From Ruminococcus sp. (GTDB lineage: Bacteria > Bacillota > Clostridia > Oscillospirales > Acutalibacteraceae), in assembly GCA_017403985.1 (NCBI GenBank), contig JAFRDE010000024.1, forward strand, positions 1 to 46,076: a stretch of DNA of 46,076 bases. Reading direction: 5' to 3'. The translations under genes and the position numbers were made by a program. A model generated the notes under the pieces. It had not been told where the DNA came from. It saw only the letters and a program-made list of their open reading frames with translations, and did no database searches. This document shows positions 8,414 through 16,794 of this stretch, piece after piece (within the stretch, counting starts at the first letter, position 1; every line of letters starts with the position of its first letter).

Positions 8414-10843
8414 ATGACAGCGTTCTTTATCGGATTGACCAAAACGGATATCCTGTTTTTGATCCACATCATTCTCTCGGTACTCGTATTATGCGCAACG
8501 GTAATCTTCTCCGTTAAGCGCGCGAGATCGCACTCGGAGATTAAGCATCTTTTTTCCGCTCTGCGCATCCTGACGTTCGGTACCTTTATCTCCTGTATTA
8601 TCATCCATCTGCCGTTCTATTATTACGGCGAATACATATATCATGACGGCTATACCTTTTTTCGACCGTTCATCATGTCGATACACAGTACCCTTCAGGC
8701 TTTTGTTTTAGGCTTTAATTACAGGGATCTGATGGAGGATATCCCCGAACTGAACGACGTCATCAACGCGGTTTACACCTGTATCGTCGCGATCCTGTAT
8801 ATCATCGCTCCTATCCTGACTCTCACCAATATCCTCTCCCTGTTCAACGCCTTTTTAAGTGAATTGAAGATAAAACGGAACTTTTTCCGCCGCAAGCCTC
8901 TCTATGTTTTTTCGGAAATGAACGGACAGTCGATCGCCATAGCGCAAAGTATCGCCGAAAACTATCAGGATTCCAAGAAAAACAATGGAAATCAAAAAAA
9001 GCTCCGAAAGCCCCTGTTGGTCTTTACCGACTTTTATCCGTCAGAAACCGAACCGGATCAGGATATGCTGCAATCGGCTCAGAATCTGAAAGCCGTATGC
9101 GTCAAAACGGATATCACCCATCTGAAGCTCAACAAAAAAAGATATCCGATCGAATTCTTTATCATCGGCGGGGATGAATCCGAGAACATGGAGCAAGCCA
9201 TCAAGCTCAACGACGAATACAAGGATTCTTCCAAATGCTCCGTTTACTTGTATTCCGCCAAACCGAACGCCGGGTATATCCTGGACTCTATAGACAAAGG
9301 CAAGCACACCATCACCTCGCGTAAGCTGACCCCGAAAGACGCAGAGGATTTTCTCGATAACAAAGAATCCGCCAAAGAAGCCTACAGCAGTGATAACAGT
9401 TATTATTACATCCGCCGCGTGAATGTGGTAAACTCCTTTACGATCAAAGCGCTCACCGACAGCGCCCTGATGCAGAAACTGTCGGAACAGGCAAGATCGA
9501 AAAAAACGATCTCCGTCATGATCGTCGGTCTCGGTCTGTACGGCACAGCTTTTCTGAAAAACGCATTATGGCTGTACCAGTTCAAAGGCTGTACGCTGAA
9601 AATCCACGTTATTGAATCAGAAAAAAAGGAAACGCTTCGTGATAAGATTGCCAAAGAAATGCCGGGTTTATCCGCACATCTCTGCAAAGATGAAGCTTCT
9701 TTCCTGCACTATTGTTCCGATACAGAAGGAGACTGTTTATTTGACGTCTTTATCTATCATTCGATCGATTGTGAATCCTCCCATCTGAACGATCTGATTC
9801 TGCAGCAAAACAAATTTGAACCTGCCGCATTCGGCGATGTATCGCCAAAGGAACTCCCGAACAGGTTTATTGACGTATACGCAGCTTTCGTCACGTTAGG
9901 CGATGACAATAAAAACATCGAGACCGCAGTCATTCTCAGAGGTCTGTTCGACAGGATAAAGCATATCAAAAACAAAGATTTGATAAACATTCCGGCGAAC
10001 GAACTGCCGCTCCTCTATTCCGTAGTTTACGACAACAGAACTGCCCAAAATCTCAACTGCGGCAATAACGGCAAAAACAGTAAAGACGACAAAAACAATA
10101 CCGGTATCATCTGTTATAACGACATTCCTTATCATATCCATTTTATCGGGCGCATGTCGGAGCATTTCCATTATGATACGATCAGGGAAATGAAGAAACA
10201 GGAAGCCAAAGCGATCTGCCATCATGTTGAATGGATCCAGAACGAAAGCGCTCTGCGGGAATGCTTCCGTACCGATCCGAAAAGCGTCAAAGACAAAAAA
10301 ATCGAAGAATCGCTTACCAAATTTCAAAAGGAGATGCAAGCCGACTTCACCGCTTTCTACGGCGGTGAAGAAGTGTGGTATGACAGAAAATTCTACTATA
10401 CCGGCAAAGATATCCTGAAAAAGAAAGGCTCTGAAAAGTTCAGAAGAAAAACCGGCTCTATTAAAAAGAAGCTCAAGCTGAAAACAGAATGGATCAAAAC
10501 CAAAGCGGTCGAGAACAACGTCAATCTGTATGACCAGTACGAATATTACAGAGACTCTTCGGTCGCCAAAGAAACCTACTGCAAATTGATCCGCGACGAC
10601 GCTTTCAAAGAGTATTTTGAAGAGAATTTCAACGCATCCAACCACATCGAAGAAAAACCGTACGAAAAAATCTGTTCCTGTAAAAAATGCATCGCGTTCA
10701 GAGAGAGCGAGCATATGCGCTGGAACGCCTATATGATTTCAAATGGATATCGCTACGATCCCATCCGCAACGACCGCGCCAAAACGCATCCAAATATCCA
10801 GCCGTGGCATAGCCTGCCGGTATCCGACAAATACAAGGACTGA
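8414..10843 (+). CDS. Membrane protein with two TrkA-N-like domains and RyR-like C terminus
   Basis: An 809-residue protein not recognised as any named family. Four membrane helices lie at about residues 11-33, 48-70, 82-100 and 118-147. Next comes RRKPLYVFSEMNGQSIAIA (from 159), a strand-turn-helix like the start of a TrkA-N/RCK nucleotide-binding domain. A second Rossmann-like start, VMIVGLGLYGTAFLKNA, has glycines at 372, 374 and 377, followed by a strand ending in Glu (IHVIE), as in NAD-binding folds. A basic Lys-rich stretch and a CSCKKC cluster (754-759) lead to a C terminus EHMRWNAYMISNGYRY...NDRAKTHPNIQPWHSLP. This parallels the RyR motif of the next gene position by position but stops before the final helix. 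The helices lack a K+ filter such as GYG. Codons are A/T-richer than in neighbouring genes, suggesting transfer. A modest GAGG precedes the ATG. A ligand-gated membrane sensor or channel is inferred, not shown. Confidence 0.7.
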   Translation: MTAFFIGLTKTDILFLIHIILSVLVLCATVIFSVKRARSHSEIKHLFSALRILTFGTFISCIIIHLPFYYYGEYIYHDGYTFFRPFIMSIHSTLQAFVLGFNYRDLMEDIPELNDVINAVYTCIVAILYIIAPILTLTNILSLFNAFLSELKIKRNFFRRKPLYVFSEMNGQSIAIAQSIAENYQDSKKNNGNQKKLRKPLLVFTDFYPSETEPDQDMLQSAQNLKAVCVKTDITHLKLNKKRYPIEFFIIGGDESENMEQAIKLNDEYKDSSKCSVYLYSAKPNAGYILDSIDKGKHTITSRKLTPKDAEDFLDNKESAKEAYSSDNSYYYIRRVNVVNSFTIKALTDSALMQKLSEQARSKKTISVMIVGLGLYGTAFLKNALWLYQFKGCTLKIHVIESEKKETLRDKIAKEMPGLSAHLCKDEASFLHYCSDTEGDCLFDVFIYHSIDCESSHLNDLILQQNKFEPAAFGDVSPKELPNRFIDVYAAFVTLGDDNKNIETAVILRGLFDRIKHIKNKDLINIPANELPLLYSVVYDNRTAQNLNCGNNGKNSKDDKNNTGIICYNDIPYHIHFIGRMSEHFHYDTIREMKKQEAKAICHHVEWIQNESALRECFRTDPKSVKDKKIEESLTKFQKEMQADFTAFYGGEEVWYDRKFYYTGKDILKKKGSEKFRRKTGSIKKKLKLKTEWIKTKAVENNVNLYDQYEYYRDSSVAKETYCKLIRDDAFKEYFEENFNASNHIEEKPYEKICSCKKCIAFRESEHMRWNAYMISNGYRYDPIRNDRAKTHPNIQPWHSLPVSDKYKD

Positions 10844-10845
10844 TG

Positions 10846-10871
10846 AGCGCGCATGTTCATCGGCGCTTTTT
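10846..10871 (+). terminator. Weak hairpin plus T-run between the two RyR genes
   Basis: AGCGC and GCGCT pair over a 12-base loop and are followed by TTTT, starting three bases after the stop codon. The stem is short, so partial read-through into the small RyR gene is likely. Confidence 0.4.
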
Positions 10872-10906
10872 CAGTCAAAACCGATATACTGCAGAAGGGT
10901 GATCAT

Positions 10907-11188
10907 ATGTATAATCCGAAACCAATCGACACAAGCTCTGTCGAACTCAGCAGCGAGCTGACTGAGCTCACCGAAAAACTCGCGGAAAACGTCCACGACA
11001 TATGGGCGCAGGGCAGGATCAAAGAGGGCTGGACCTACGGCAAAGAACGCAACGACGCCCTCAAGCAGACTCCCTGTCTTGTCCCTTACGACGAACTGCC
11101 CGAGTCAGAAAAGGAATACGACCGCAATACGGCTGTATCCACCGTAAAAATGATACTGGCGATGGGATTCAGAATCGAAAAGCCCTGA
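10907..11188 (+). CDS. Stand-alone RyR-domain protein
   Basis: A 93-residue protein that is essentially one RyR domain (Pfam PF02026 type, named after the repeats in ryanodine receptors). The hallmark residues are all present: ENVHDIWAQGRIKEGWTYG, then ERNDALKQTPCLVPYDELP and EKEYDRNTAVSTVKMILAMG. A short Ser/Glu-rich helix precedes the domain. I chose the ATG behind AGAAGGGTGATC; an upstream in-frame ATG at 10853 lacks a ribosome binding site and lies in a hairpin. It has no membrane segment. It sits between a larger protein ending in the same motif and a ClC-type protein, so it may bind the same ligand or act as a soluble partner. Prokaryotic RyR domains have no firmly established general role known to me. 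Confidence 0.85.
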   Translation: MYNPKPIDTSSVELSSELTELTEKLAENVHDIWAQGRIKEGWTYGKERNDALKQTPCLVPYDELPESEKEYDRNTAVSTVKMILAMGFRIEKP

Positions 11189-11230
11189 ACGGTCCATCCG
11201 CCAATACACTTCTGAAAGGAAAACGGTGTT

Positions 11231-12451
11231 ATGAAAAAAGCAAAAAACAGCATACTGTTTCTACTGTACACCATCATCCTCGGCGCGATCGTCGGCGCGA
11301 TCATCTGGGCTTTTCTGCGCGTAATGAATCTCGGTATCGAACTGATCTGGCATATCGTGCCCGAGCAGCTCAACTTTCCGCTGTATACGCTGTGCGTATG
11401 CACGGTGGGAGGTCTGCTGGTCGGCTTATGGAAGCGTAAATTCGGGGATTATCCCGAAGAGCTTCCGGTCGTACTTGCACAGGTCAAACAAACCGGGCGT
11501 TATCCCTATAACAATGTGTTCTCCATACTCGGATCTGCGCTGTTCCCGCTCATATTCGGCGCTTCCGTCGGTCCCGAAGCGGGACTCACCGGCGTGATCG
11601 CGGGGCTGTGCACCTGGGTTGGCGACAAGCTCAAGCGCTTTCGCAAGGAGGTGCAGGAGCTGACCGCCATCGGCATGAGCGCGACGCTGGGCACGATCTT
11701 TCGTTCGCCGATGTTCGGCTTCGTCGAGCCGCTCGAATCCGAGAGGGATACCGTTCTGCCGAAAACGTCCAAGATCGTTCTCTATTTCGCCGCTATCCTC
11801 AGCTCGTTCGGCGCTTTCATCCTGCTGAACAAGCTCGTTGGAGGCGGCGCCGGGATCGAGGGGATCGAAAAGGAGAGCATACCGCTTACCTCCTACCTCT
11901 ACGCCATACCGCTGACGCTGGTCGGTATAGCGGCGGGTTATCTCTATTTCCTCTTCAAAAAACTGACAGACACTCTGGAGCAAAAGTTCAAAAAATATGT
12001 CGTGCTGCGCGCCGTATGCGGCGGATTACTGTTAGGTGTTTCCGGCACCCTCATTCCGCTGACGATGTTTTCCGGCGAACACCAGATCGCCGAAGTGATG
12101 GCGGATATGAAAACCATCGGCGCGGTGATGCTGCCGGTGATCGCCGTCGTCAAGCTGCTCCTGACCAACATCTGCATCAGCTCCGGTCTTAAGGGCGGGC
12201 ACTTCTTCCCCGTCATCTTCTGCGGTATCTGTATCGGCTGCTCGATGAGTATGCTGTTCGGCATCAGCGCGGTACTCAGTACCGCGGTCGTCACCACCGC
12301 CCTCGTCGGTCATACGATGAAAAAGCCGTTTGCGACCGTCCTGTTGCTGATGATCATCTTCCCTCCCCTGCTGATACCGATCATGCTTGCAGCCGCCGTT
12401 GCGGCAAAGTTCATCCCTACGCCGAAGGCGCTGTTGCCTGAACAGGCATAG
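11231..12451 (+). CDS. ClC-family chloride channel or Cl-/H+ antiporter, divergent
   Basis: A 406-residue polytopic protein with about ten helices. GASVGPEAGLTG (110-121) occupies the place of the ClC selectivity motif GREGP. SGLKGGHFFPVIFCG (about 318-332) corresponds to the conserved GxFxP loop of the anion pathway. The usual gating Glu before GP is absent and a Glu follows it instead (E116), as in the YfeO-like branch. Whether it is a channel, an exchanger or a fluoride-type transporter cannot be decided. The start follows AAAGGAAAACGG. It lies 42 bases after the small RyR gene in the same direction and ends in a strong terminator, so it is probably the last gene of the cassette. Confidence 0.85.
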   Translation: MKKAKNSILFLLYTIILGAIVGAIIWAFLRVMNLGIELIWHIVPEQLNFPLYTLCVCTVGGLLVGLWKRKFGDYPEELPVVLAQVKQTGRYPYNNVFSILGSALFPLIFGASVGPEAGLTGVIAGLCTWVGDKLKRFRKEVQELTAIGMSATLGTIFRSPMFGFVEPLESERDTVLPKTSKIVLYFAAILSSFGAFILLNKLVGGGAGIEGIEKESIPLTSYLYAIPLTLVGIAAGYLYFLFKKLTDTLEQKFKKYVVLRAVCGGLLLGVSGTLIPLTMFSGEHQIAEVMADMKTIGAVMLPVIAVVKLLLTNICISSGLKGGHFFPVIFCGICIGCSMSMLFGISAVLSTAVVTTALVGHTMKKPFATVLLLMIIFPPLLIPIMLAAAVAAKFIPTPKALLPEQA

Positions 12452-12487
12452 TTACCACCGTTCGGAAAACTGCATCTTTACTATAAC

Positions 12488-12516
12488 AAAAGGCTGTTCA
12501 GCGAACAGCCTTTTTT
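12488..12516 (+). terminator. Intrinsic terminator after the ClC gene
   Basis: AAAGGCTGTTC and GAACAGCCTTT pair around a 3-base loop and run into six T residues; the A-run on the left lets it also serve the opposing gene. Confidence 0.9.
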
Positions 12517-12535
12517 GCATGTTGTACTTAAAACA

Positions 12536-12844
12536 TCAGGAACAATAATCCTGCAAAAGTTCTTTTAATTCCTTAATAGAATCAACATGTATTCCTTCCT
12601 CTAATCTGGCGCGGTCGGATTTCGGCAGAGAAGATAATAACGTCTCGGTTTTCAGATACAATATCCCGTCGCGAAAAACCGCCACGCGATCATCCGCAAC
12701 ACCGATCCGAAAGCCCTTTTCCTGCTGTGCTGTCTGTGCGGACGCCGAAGCGGCGACAGGAGCGTCTGCCTGCGGCGAAACGAAGAGATTCAGCGCCAGA
12801 TAAATCATCACGATAACGCCCGCGATCAGGATCAATTTCTTCAC
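12536..12844 (-). CDS. Small membrane-anchored protein with BofC-like C-terminal domain
   Basis: A 102-residue protein with one N-terminal membrane helix (about 3-22), a short Ala/Gln linker and a domain of about 65 residues. That domain reads RIGVADDRVAVFRDG, then LLSSLPKSDRARLEEGIHV and KELKELLQDY. This order resembles the C-terminal domain of BofC, the forespore protein that delays SpoIVB signalling, and is common in short clostridial proteins outside sporulation. I chose a GTG start (MKKLIL) placed five bases after AGAGGTGA; a GTG three codons earlier would overlap the ribosome binding site. It is monocistronic and convergent with the ClC gene. The family call is moderate and the role unknown. 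Confidence 0.6.
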   Translation of the reverse strand: MKKLILIAGVIVMIYLALNLFVSPQADAPVAASASAQTAQQEKGFRIGVADDRVAVFRDGILYLKTETLLSSLPKSDRARLEEGIHVDSIKELKELLQDYCS

Positions 12845-12965
12845 AACGATCACCTCTGAGTTAGTTTTTGCCTGATATTTAGATAATATTCATATTTTTA
12901 TAAGTAGTTTGTTGTGAAAAATCTCCGTTATTTTGGAAAAAGTTATTTATTTATTTACAAATAAG

Positions 12966-12974
12966 TGGTATAAT
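12966..12974 (+). promoter_or_regulatory. Extended -10 promoter for the PBP gene
   Basis: TGGTATAAT is a consensus extended -10 element about 73 bases before the start codon. No good -35 box lies at the right distance, which is usual for extended -10 promoters. The surrounding 150 bases are very A+T-rich. Confidence 0.55.
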
Positions 12975-13047
12975 TGCAGTATATATTGTATTAAACTATA
13001 TATGCAACTTTTCTCAGTTCATCTCACAGACTAACAGGAGGAATAAC

Positions 13048-15450
13048 ATGAGAAAAACCGATATCAGCAAATACACCGATAAAATCGACGTAGCTCCCAA
13101 GAAGCAAAGCGGCGTCGGAAAATTCTTTTCCGTTGTCGGCCGCGTGATACTCACGGTGGTGGTGATACTCCTGATCGCAGGCGTTATCATCGGCATCTCT
13201 CTCGGCATCTATGTCATGAAAATCGCCAACGAGCCCACCGGTATCGACCTGAACGCCCGTTCGCTGAACCTGAGTTCTTTCATCTATGTAGAGAACAAGG
13301 ATTCCGGAGAGTTTGAGGAATACCAGACGCTCTATGGTACGGAAAACCGTATCTGGGTCGATCTGTCCGAAATGCCCAAGGCGATGCCCGACGCGATCGT
13401 CGCGATCGAGGACAAGCGTTTTTATGAGCACAACGGCGTCGACTGGTACCGCACCGGCTCCGCGATCCTTTCGCTGGTGACCGGCAAGAACAACTACGGC
13501 GGCTCCACCCTGACCCAGCAGCTGATCAAGAACATCACCGACGACAGCGAGGTATCTCTCACGCGAAAGCTCAGAGAGATCTTCCGCGCGCTGAACATCG
13601 AACGCGAGTACAGCAAGGACGATATCATCGAAGCCTATCTGAACGTCGTCAACTTCGGCAACAACTGTCAGGGCGTCGAATCGGCGTCAGAGCTCTACTT
13701 TGACAAGCCGATCGGCGAATGTTCCATCGCCGAGTGCGCGGCTATCGCGGGCATCACGCAGAATCCTTCCAAATGGAATCCGCTCTATTATCCCGAAAAT
13801 AATAAAGAACGCCGCGAGGTCGTACTTGACCAGATGTATGAGCAGGGCAAGATCACCAAGGCTGAATACGATGAAGCGATGGCTGAATCCGCTACGATGA
13901 CCTTTGTAGGCGCGGAAGACGAAGATGAAGACGAAGAAGACGACGAGGATAACACAAAGGTCCAGAACTGGTATATCGACCAGATGTACTGGGATCTGTG
14001 CCGCGACCTCGCGAAATACTACGACATCAGTGAAGACGCGGCTTCATTAAAGCTGTACACCGAGGGTCTGAAGATCTACTGCGCGATGGATACCGAAGCG
14101 CAGGAGATGATCGAAGAGGAAGCGCTGAAGTCCAACGACGAATACGACTATGACCTGCAGACGGCTATGACCATGGTCGGCTACGACGGCAGGGTCATCG
14201 CTACGGTCGGTTCCTCCAAGGAAAAGGAAGGCAACCTCGACTGGGACCGTGCGTCGCACTCCGTGCTGCAGCCCGGTTCTTCGATCAAGGCGATCATCCC
14301 CTATCCCCTCGCGATCAACGAGGATATCTACAACTATTCCAGTATGACCAAGGACCAGCCCATCGAGAAATACAAGATGGACTACTGGGGCAACTGGCAG
14401 GCAGGTCCTCCGAACTCCTACGAGGGCTACAATCAGTATATGACCATGCCCGAAGCGATCTCATGGTCGTCCAACGCCTGCGCCGTACAGACGATGGAGC
14501 TCATCGGCGTCAACAAGGCTTATGAGCAGGCGACGGAAAACCTCGGCTTCAAAAACCTCGGCGAAGCGGACAAGACCAACGTCGGTGCGCTCTCGCTCGG
14601 CGGTATGGAAGGCGGCGTTACCGTACGTGAGATGGCTGCCGCGATGCAGTATGTCGGCAACGGCGGCTTGTACTACGAGCCTTACACCTACTACTATGTC
14701 ACCGACCAGAACGATACCATCATCCTCGATAACCGCAACAACGCGCCCATCGAGGCGTATACGCCCGAGACAGCGTATAAGATGAATCGCGTACTCAAAT
14801 ACAACGTCATGACCTCGACGCACACCGCGTCCCATTACGCACAGATCGACGGCTGGGATATCGCCGGCAAGACCGGTACCACGGACTATGACCGCGACCT
14901 GTGGTTCGTAGGCGCTTCCCCCTACTGCACGCTCGCGTGCTGGATGGGGTACGACCAGCCCGACACCGTCAGCTACTACGGTCTGTCCACCATCATCTGG
15001 CAGAAGGTCATGTCCAACTATCTGAAGGACAAGCCCTATAAAGAATTCACGATGCCGGATAATATCATCCCCGCAACCTACTGCAAGGGCTCCGGTCTGC
15101 TGGCTGCCTCCTACTGCTCCGATACCGCGACGGGTTACTACACCGAAGACGATATGCCCGCCTACTGCAACGGCGTCCATACCGCGGGCGGCTTAGGCGG
15201 AGAAAAATCCACCGACTATTCAGACGCTACGTATGATGACAGCGGAGAAACCTATTCACAGTCCTCGTCAAGCGGTGCGGAATTACCGTCGGGCGGCTCT
15301 GTGGAACCGTCGGGCGGCGGCGACTCCAGCAGCAGCGGCGCGAGCTCCGAGGGCGGCGACGATCCGAGCAGCAGCGGCGCGAGCTCCGAAGGCGGCGAAG
15401 ACAGTTCGGCTGTCGAACCGGAACCTCCGGTTGAAAACGGCGGAGAATAA
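13048..15450 (+). CDS. Bifunctional class A penicillin-binding protein (PBP1 type)
   Basis: An 800-residue bifunctional peptidoglycan synthase. It has a cytoplasmic N terminus, one membrane helix (about 28-55) and a GT51 glycosyltransferase domain with catalytic Glu in AIEDKRFYEHNG (E121) and GGSTLTQQLIKN. A penicillin-binding transpeptidase follows with Ser 411 in SSIK, SSN at 474-476 and KTGT at 608-611. It polymerises and cross-links lipid II outside the membrane. Two features are unusual: a run of about 15 acidic residues near 290-305 between the domains, and a Ser/Gly/Glu tail of about 70 residues with repeated SSSGASSEGG. The ATG follows AGGAGGAATAAC. hom starts 27 bases downstream, so the wall gene and the amino-acid genes may share a transcript. 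Confidence 0.95.
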   Translation: MRKTDISKYTDKIDVAPKKQSGVGKFFSVVGRVILTVVVILLIAGVIIGISLGIYVMKIANEPTGIDLNARSLNLSSFIYVENKDSGEFEEYQTLYGTENRIWVDLSEMPKAMPDAIVAIEDKRFYEHNGVDWYRTGSAILSLVTGKNNYGGSTLTQQLIKNITDDSEVSLTRKLREIFRALNIEREYSKDDIIEAYLNVVNFGNNCQGVESASELYFDKPIGECSIAECAAIAGITQNPSKWNPLYYPENNKERREVVLDQMYEQGKITKAEYDEAMAESATMTFVGAEDEDEDEEDDEDNTKVQNWYIDQMYWDLCRDLAKYYDISEDAASLKLYTEGLKIYCAMDTEAQEMIEEEALKSNDEYDYDLQTAMTMVGYDGRVIATVGSSKEKEGNLDWDRASHSVLQPGSSIKAIIPYPLAINEDIYNYSSMTKDQPIEKYKMDYWGNWQAGPPNSYEGYNQYMTMPEAISWSSNACAVQTMELIGVNKAYEQATENLGFKNLGEADKTNVGALSLGGMEGGVTVREMAAAMQYVGNGGLYYEPYTYYYVTDQNDTIILDNRNNAPIEAYTPETAYKMNRVLKYNVMTSTHTASHYAQIDGWDIAGKTGTTDYDRDLWFVGASPYCTLACWMGYDQPDTVSYYGLSTIIWQKVMSNYLKDKPYKEFTMPDNIIPATYCKGSGLLAASYCSDTATGYYTEDDMPAYCNGVHTAGGLGGEKSTDYSDATYDDSGETYSQSSSSGAELPSGGSVEPSGGGDSSSSGASSEGGDDPSSSGASSEGGEDSSAVEPEPPVENGGE

Positions 15451-15477
15451 GATAATCGGTCAAAGGAGAAAACGAAA

Positions 15478-16716
15478 ATGATATCAGTAGCGATCATGGG
15501 TCACGGCGTAGTCGGCTCAGGCGTAGCCGAGATCCTTTACACCCATAAACAGAAGCTCTTTGCCGCGATCGGCGAAGAGATCGACGTCAAGCACATCCTT
15601 GACTTAAGAGATTTTCCCGACTCTCCCTATGCGGAGCGCTTTACCAAAGATTTCAAAGATATCGTCAGCGATATCGAGGTGCGCGTCGTCGTCGAGACGA
15701 TGGGCGGCTTGCATCCGGCTTATGAATTCGTCAAAGAATGCTTAAGCTGCGGCAAGAGCGTCGTCACCTCCAACAAGGAGCTGGTCGCCGCCTACGGCGC
15801 CGAGCTGCTCGCGATCGCTTCCGAACAGAACGCCAACTTCCTGTTTGAGGCTTCTGTCGGCGGCGGTATCCCGATCATCCGACCGATCAACCAGTGTCTG
15901 GTCGCGAACAACGTCAGCGAGATCGCCGGCATCCTCAACGGCACCACCAACTTCATCCTCACCAAGATGATCCATGAGGGCATGGGCTTTGACGAAGCGC
16001 TGAAGCTGGCGCAGGATCTGGGTTACGCAGAGCGCAATCCCGAGGCGGACGTTGAAGGACACGACGCCTGCCGCAAGATCTGCATCCTCGCTTCCCTCGC
16101 GTTCGGCAAGCATATTTATCCGGACGCGGTACATACCGAGGGCATCACCAAAATCAAAGCTGCCGACGTTGAATATGCGGACGCATGGGGCGGCGTGATC
16201 AAGCTGATCGGATCCGTCAAGAAGCTCAGCAAGGACACCATCGACATCATCGTCGCGCCGATGTTCGTACCCAATCACAGCCAGCTCGCCAATATCGACG
16301 ACGTATTCAACGGCATCATGGTACGCGGCGACTGCACCGGCGACGTCGTATTCTACGGCAAGGGTGCGGGCAAGCTGCCCACTGCCTCCGCCGTTGTCGC
16401 CGATATCGTCGACAGCATCAAGCATCTGAAATCCCGCAAGTATCTCTCTTGGGCGGATTCGGACAACAGCTCCGTCCTCCCCTACGAAAAGAGCGAGCGC
16501 GCGATGTATGTCCGCGGTACGGCAAACGACCGCGATGCTGCATATAATGAAGCAAAAGAGATTTTCGGCGAAGTTCATCTTCTTTCAAAAGCCAACGCAC
16601 CGGAGAACGAGATCGCGTTCATCACCGAGCCGATGGCGCTGTGCGATTTTGAAGCGAAGAAAGACAAACTGGAAGGCATCAAGGTCGAATCCGTTATCAG
16701 GATCGGCGATTTATAA
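15478..16716 (+). CDS. hom: Homoserine dehydrogenase
   Basis: A 412-residue cytoplasmic enzyme that reduces aspartate semialdehyde to homoserine with NAD(P)H, the branch toward threonine and methionine. The Rossmann motif is MGHGVVGSGVAEIL (residues 7-20). The catalytic domain has NGTTNFILTKM, EADVEGHDACRKI with the conserved Asp and Lys, and GAGKLPTASAVVADI. A C-terminal regulatory ACT-like domain begins near ERAMYVRGTANDRD, so threonine feedback is expected. Length is normal for Gram-positive enzymes. The ATG follows CAAAGGAGAAAAC. Aspartokinase is the next gene, separated only by a 48-bp palindromic repeat. Confidence 0.95.
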   Translation: MISVAIMGHGVVGSGVAEILYTHKQKLFAAIGEEIDVKHILDLRDFPDSPYAERFTKDFKDIVSDIEVRVVVETMGGLHPAYEFVKECLSCGKSVVTSNKELVAAYGAELLAIASEQNANFLFEASVGGGIPIIRPINQCLVANNVSEIAGILNGTTNFILTKMIHEGMGFDEALKLAQDLGYAERNPEADVEGHDACRKICILASLAFGKHIYPDAVHTEGITKIKAADVEYADAWGGVIKLIGSVKKLSKDTIDIIVAPMFVPNHSQLANIDDVFNGIMVRGDCTGDVVFYGKGAGKLPTASAVVADIVDSIKHLKSRKYLSWADSDNSSVLPYEKSERAMYVRGTANDRDAAYNEAKEIFGEVHLLSKANAPENEIAFITEPMALCDFEAKKDKLEGIKVESVIRIGDL

Positions 16717-16720
16717 ATCT

Positions 16721-16768
16721 GTAGGGACGACCATCGGTCGTCCGCGGGCGAGCAATGCTCGCCCCTAC
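16721..16768. repeat. Double-hairpin intergenic repeat
   Basis: GTAGG...CCTAC ends enclose two perfect 8-bp hairpins, GGACGACC/GGTCGTCC and GGGCGAGC/GCTCGCCC, each with a 3-base loop. A shortened relative ending in the same CCCCTAC lies at 31321-31345. It sits between hom and lysC inside an operon, where it could pause transcription or protect mRNA ends. Confidence 0.8.
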
Positions 16769-16794
16769 TATTGATATTGGGGGTATATGATAAA

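Noticed and set aside
10853-10906. Upstream start for the small RyR protein
   Set aside because: The extra 18 residues come from a hairpin region and have no ribosome binding site, whereas the ATG at 10907 has AGAAGGGTG at good spacing.
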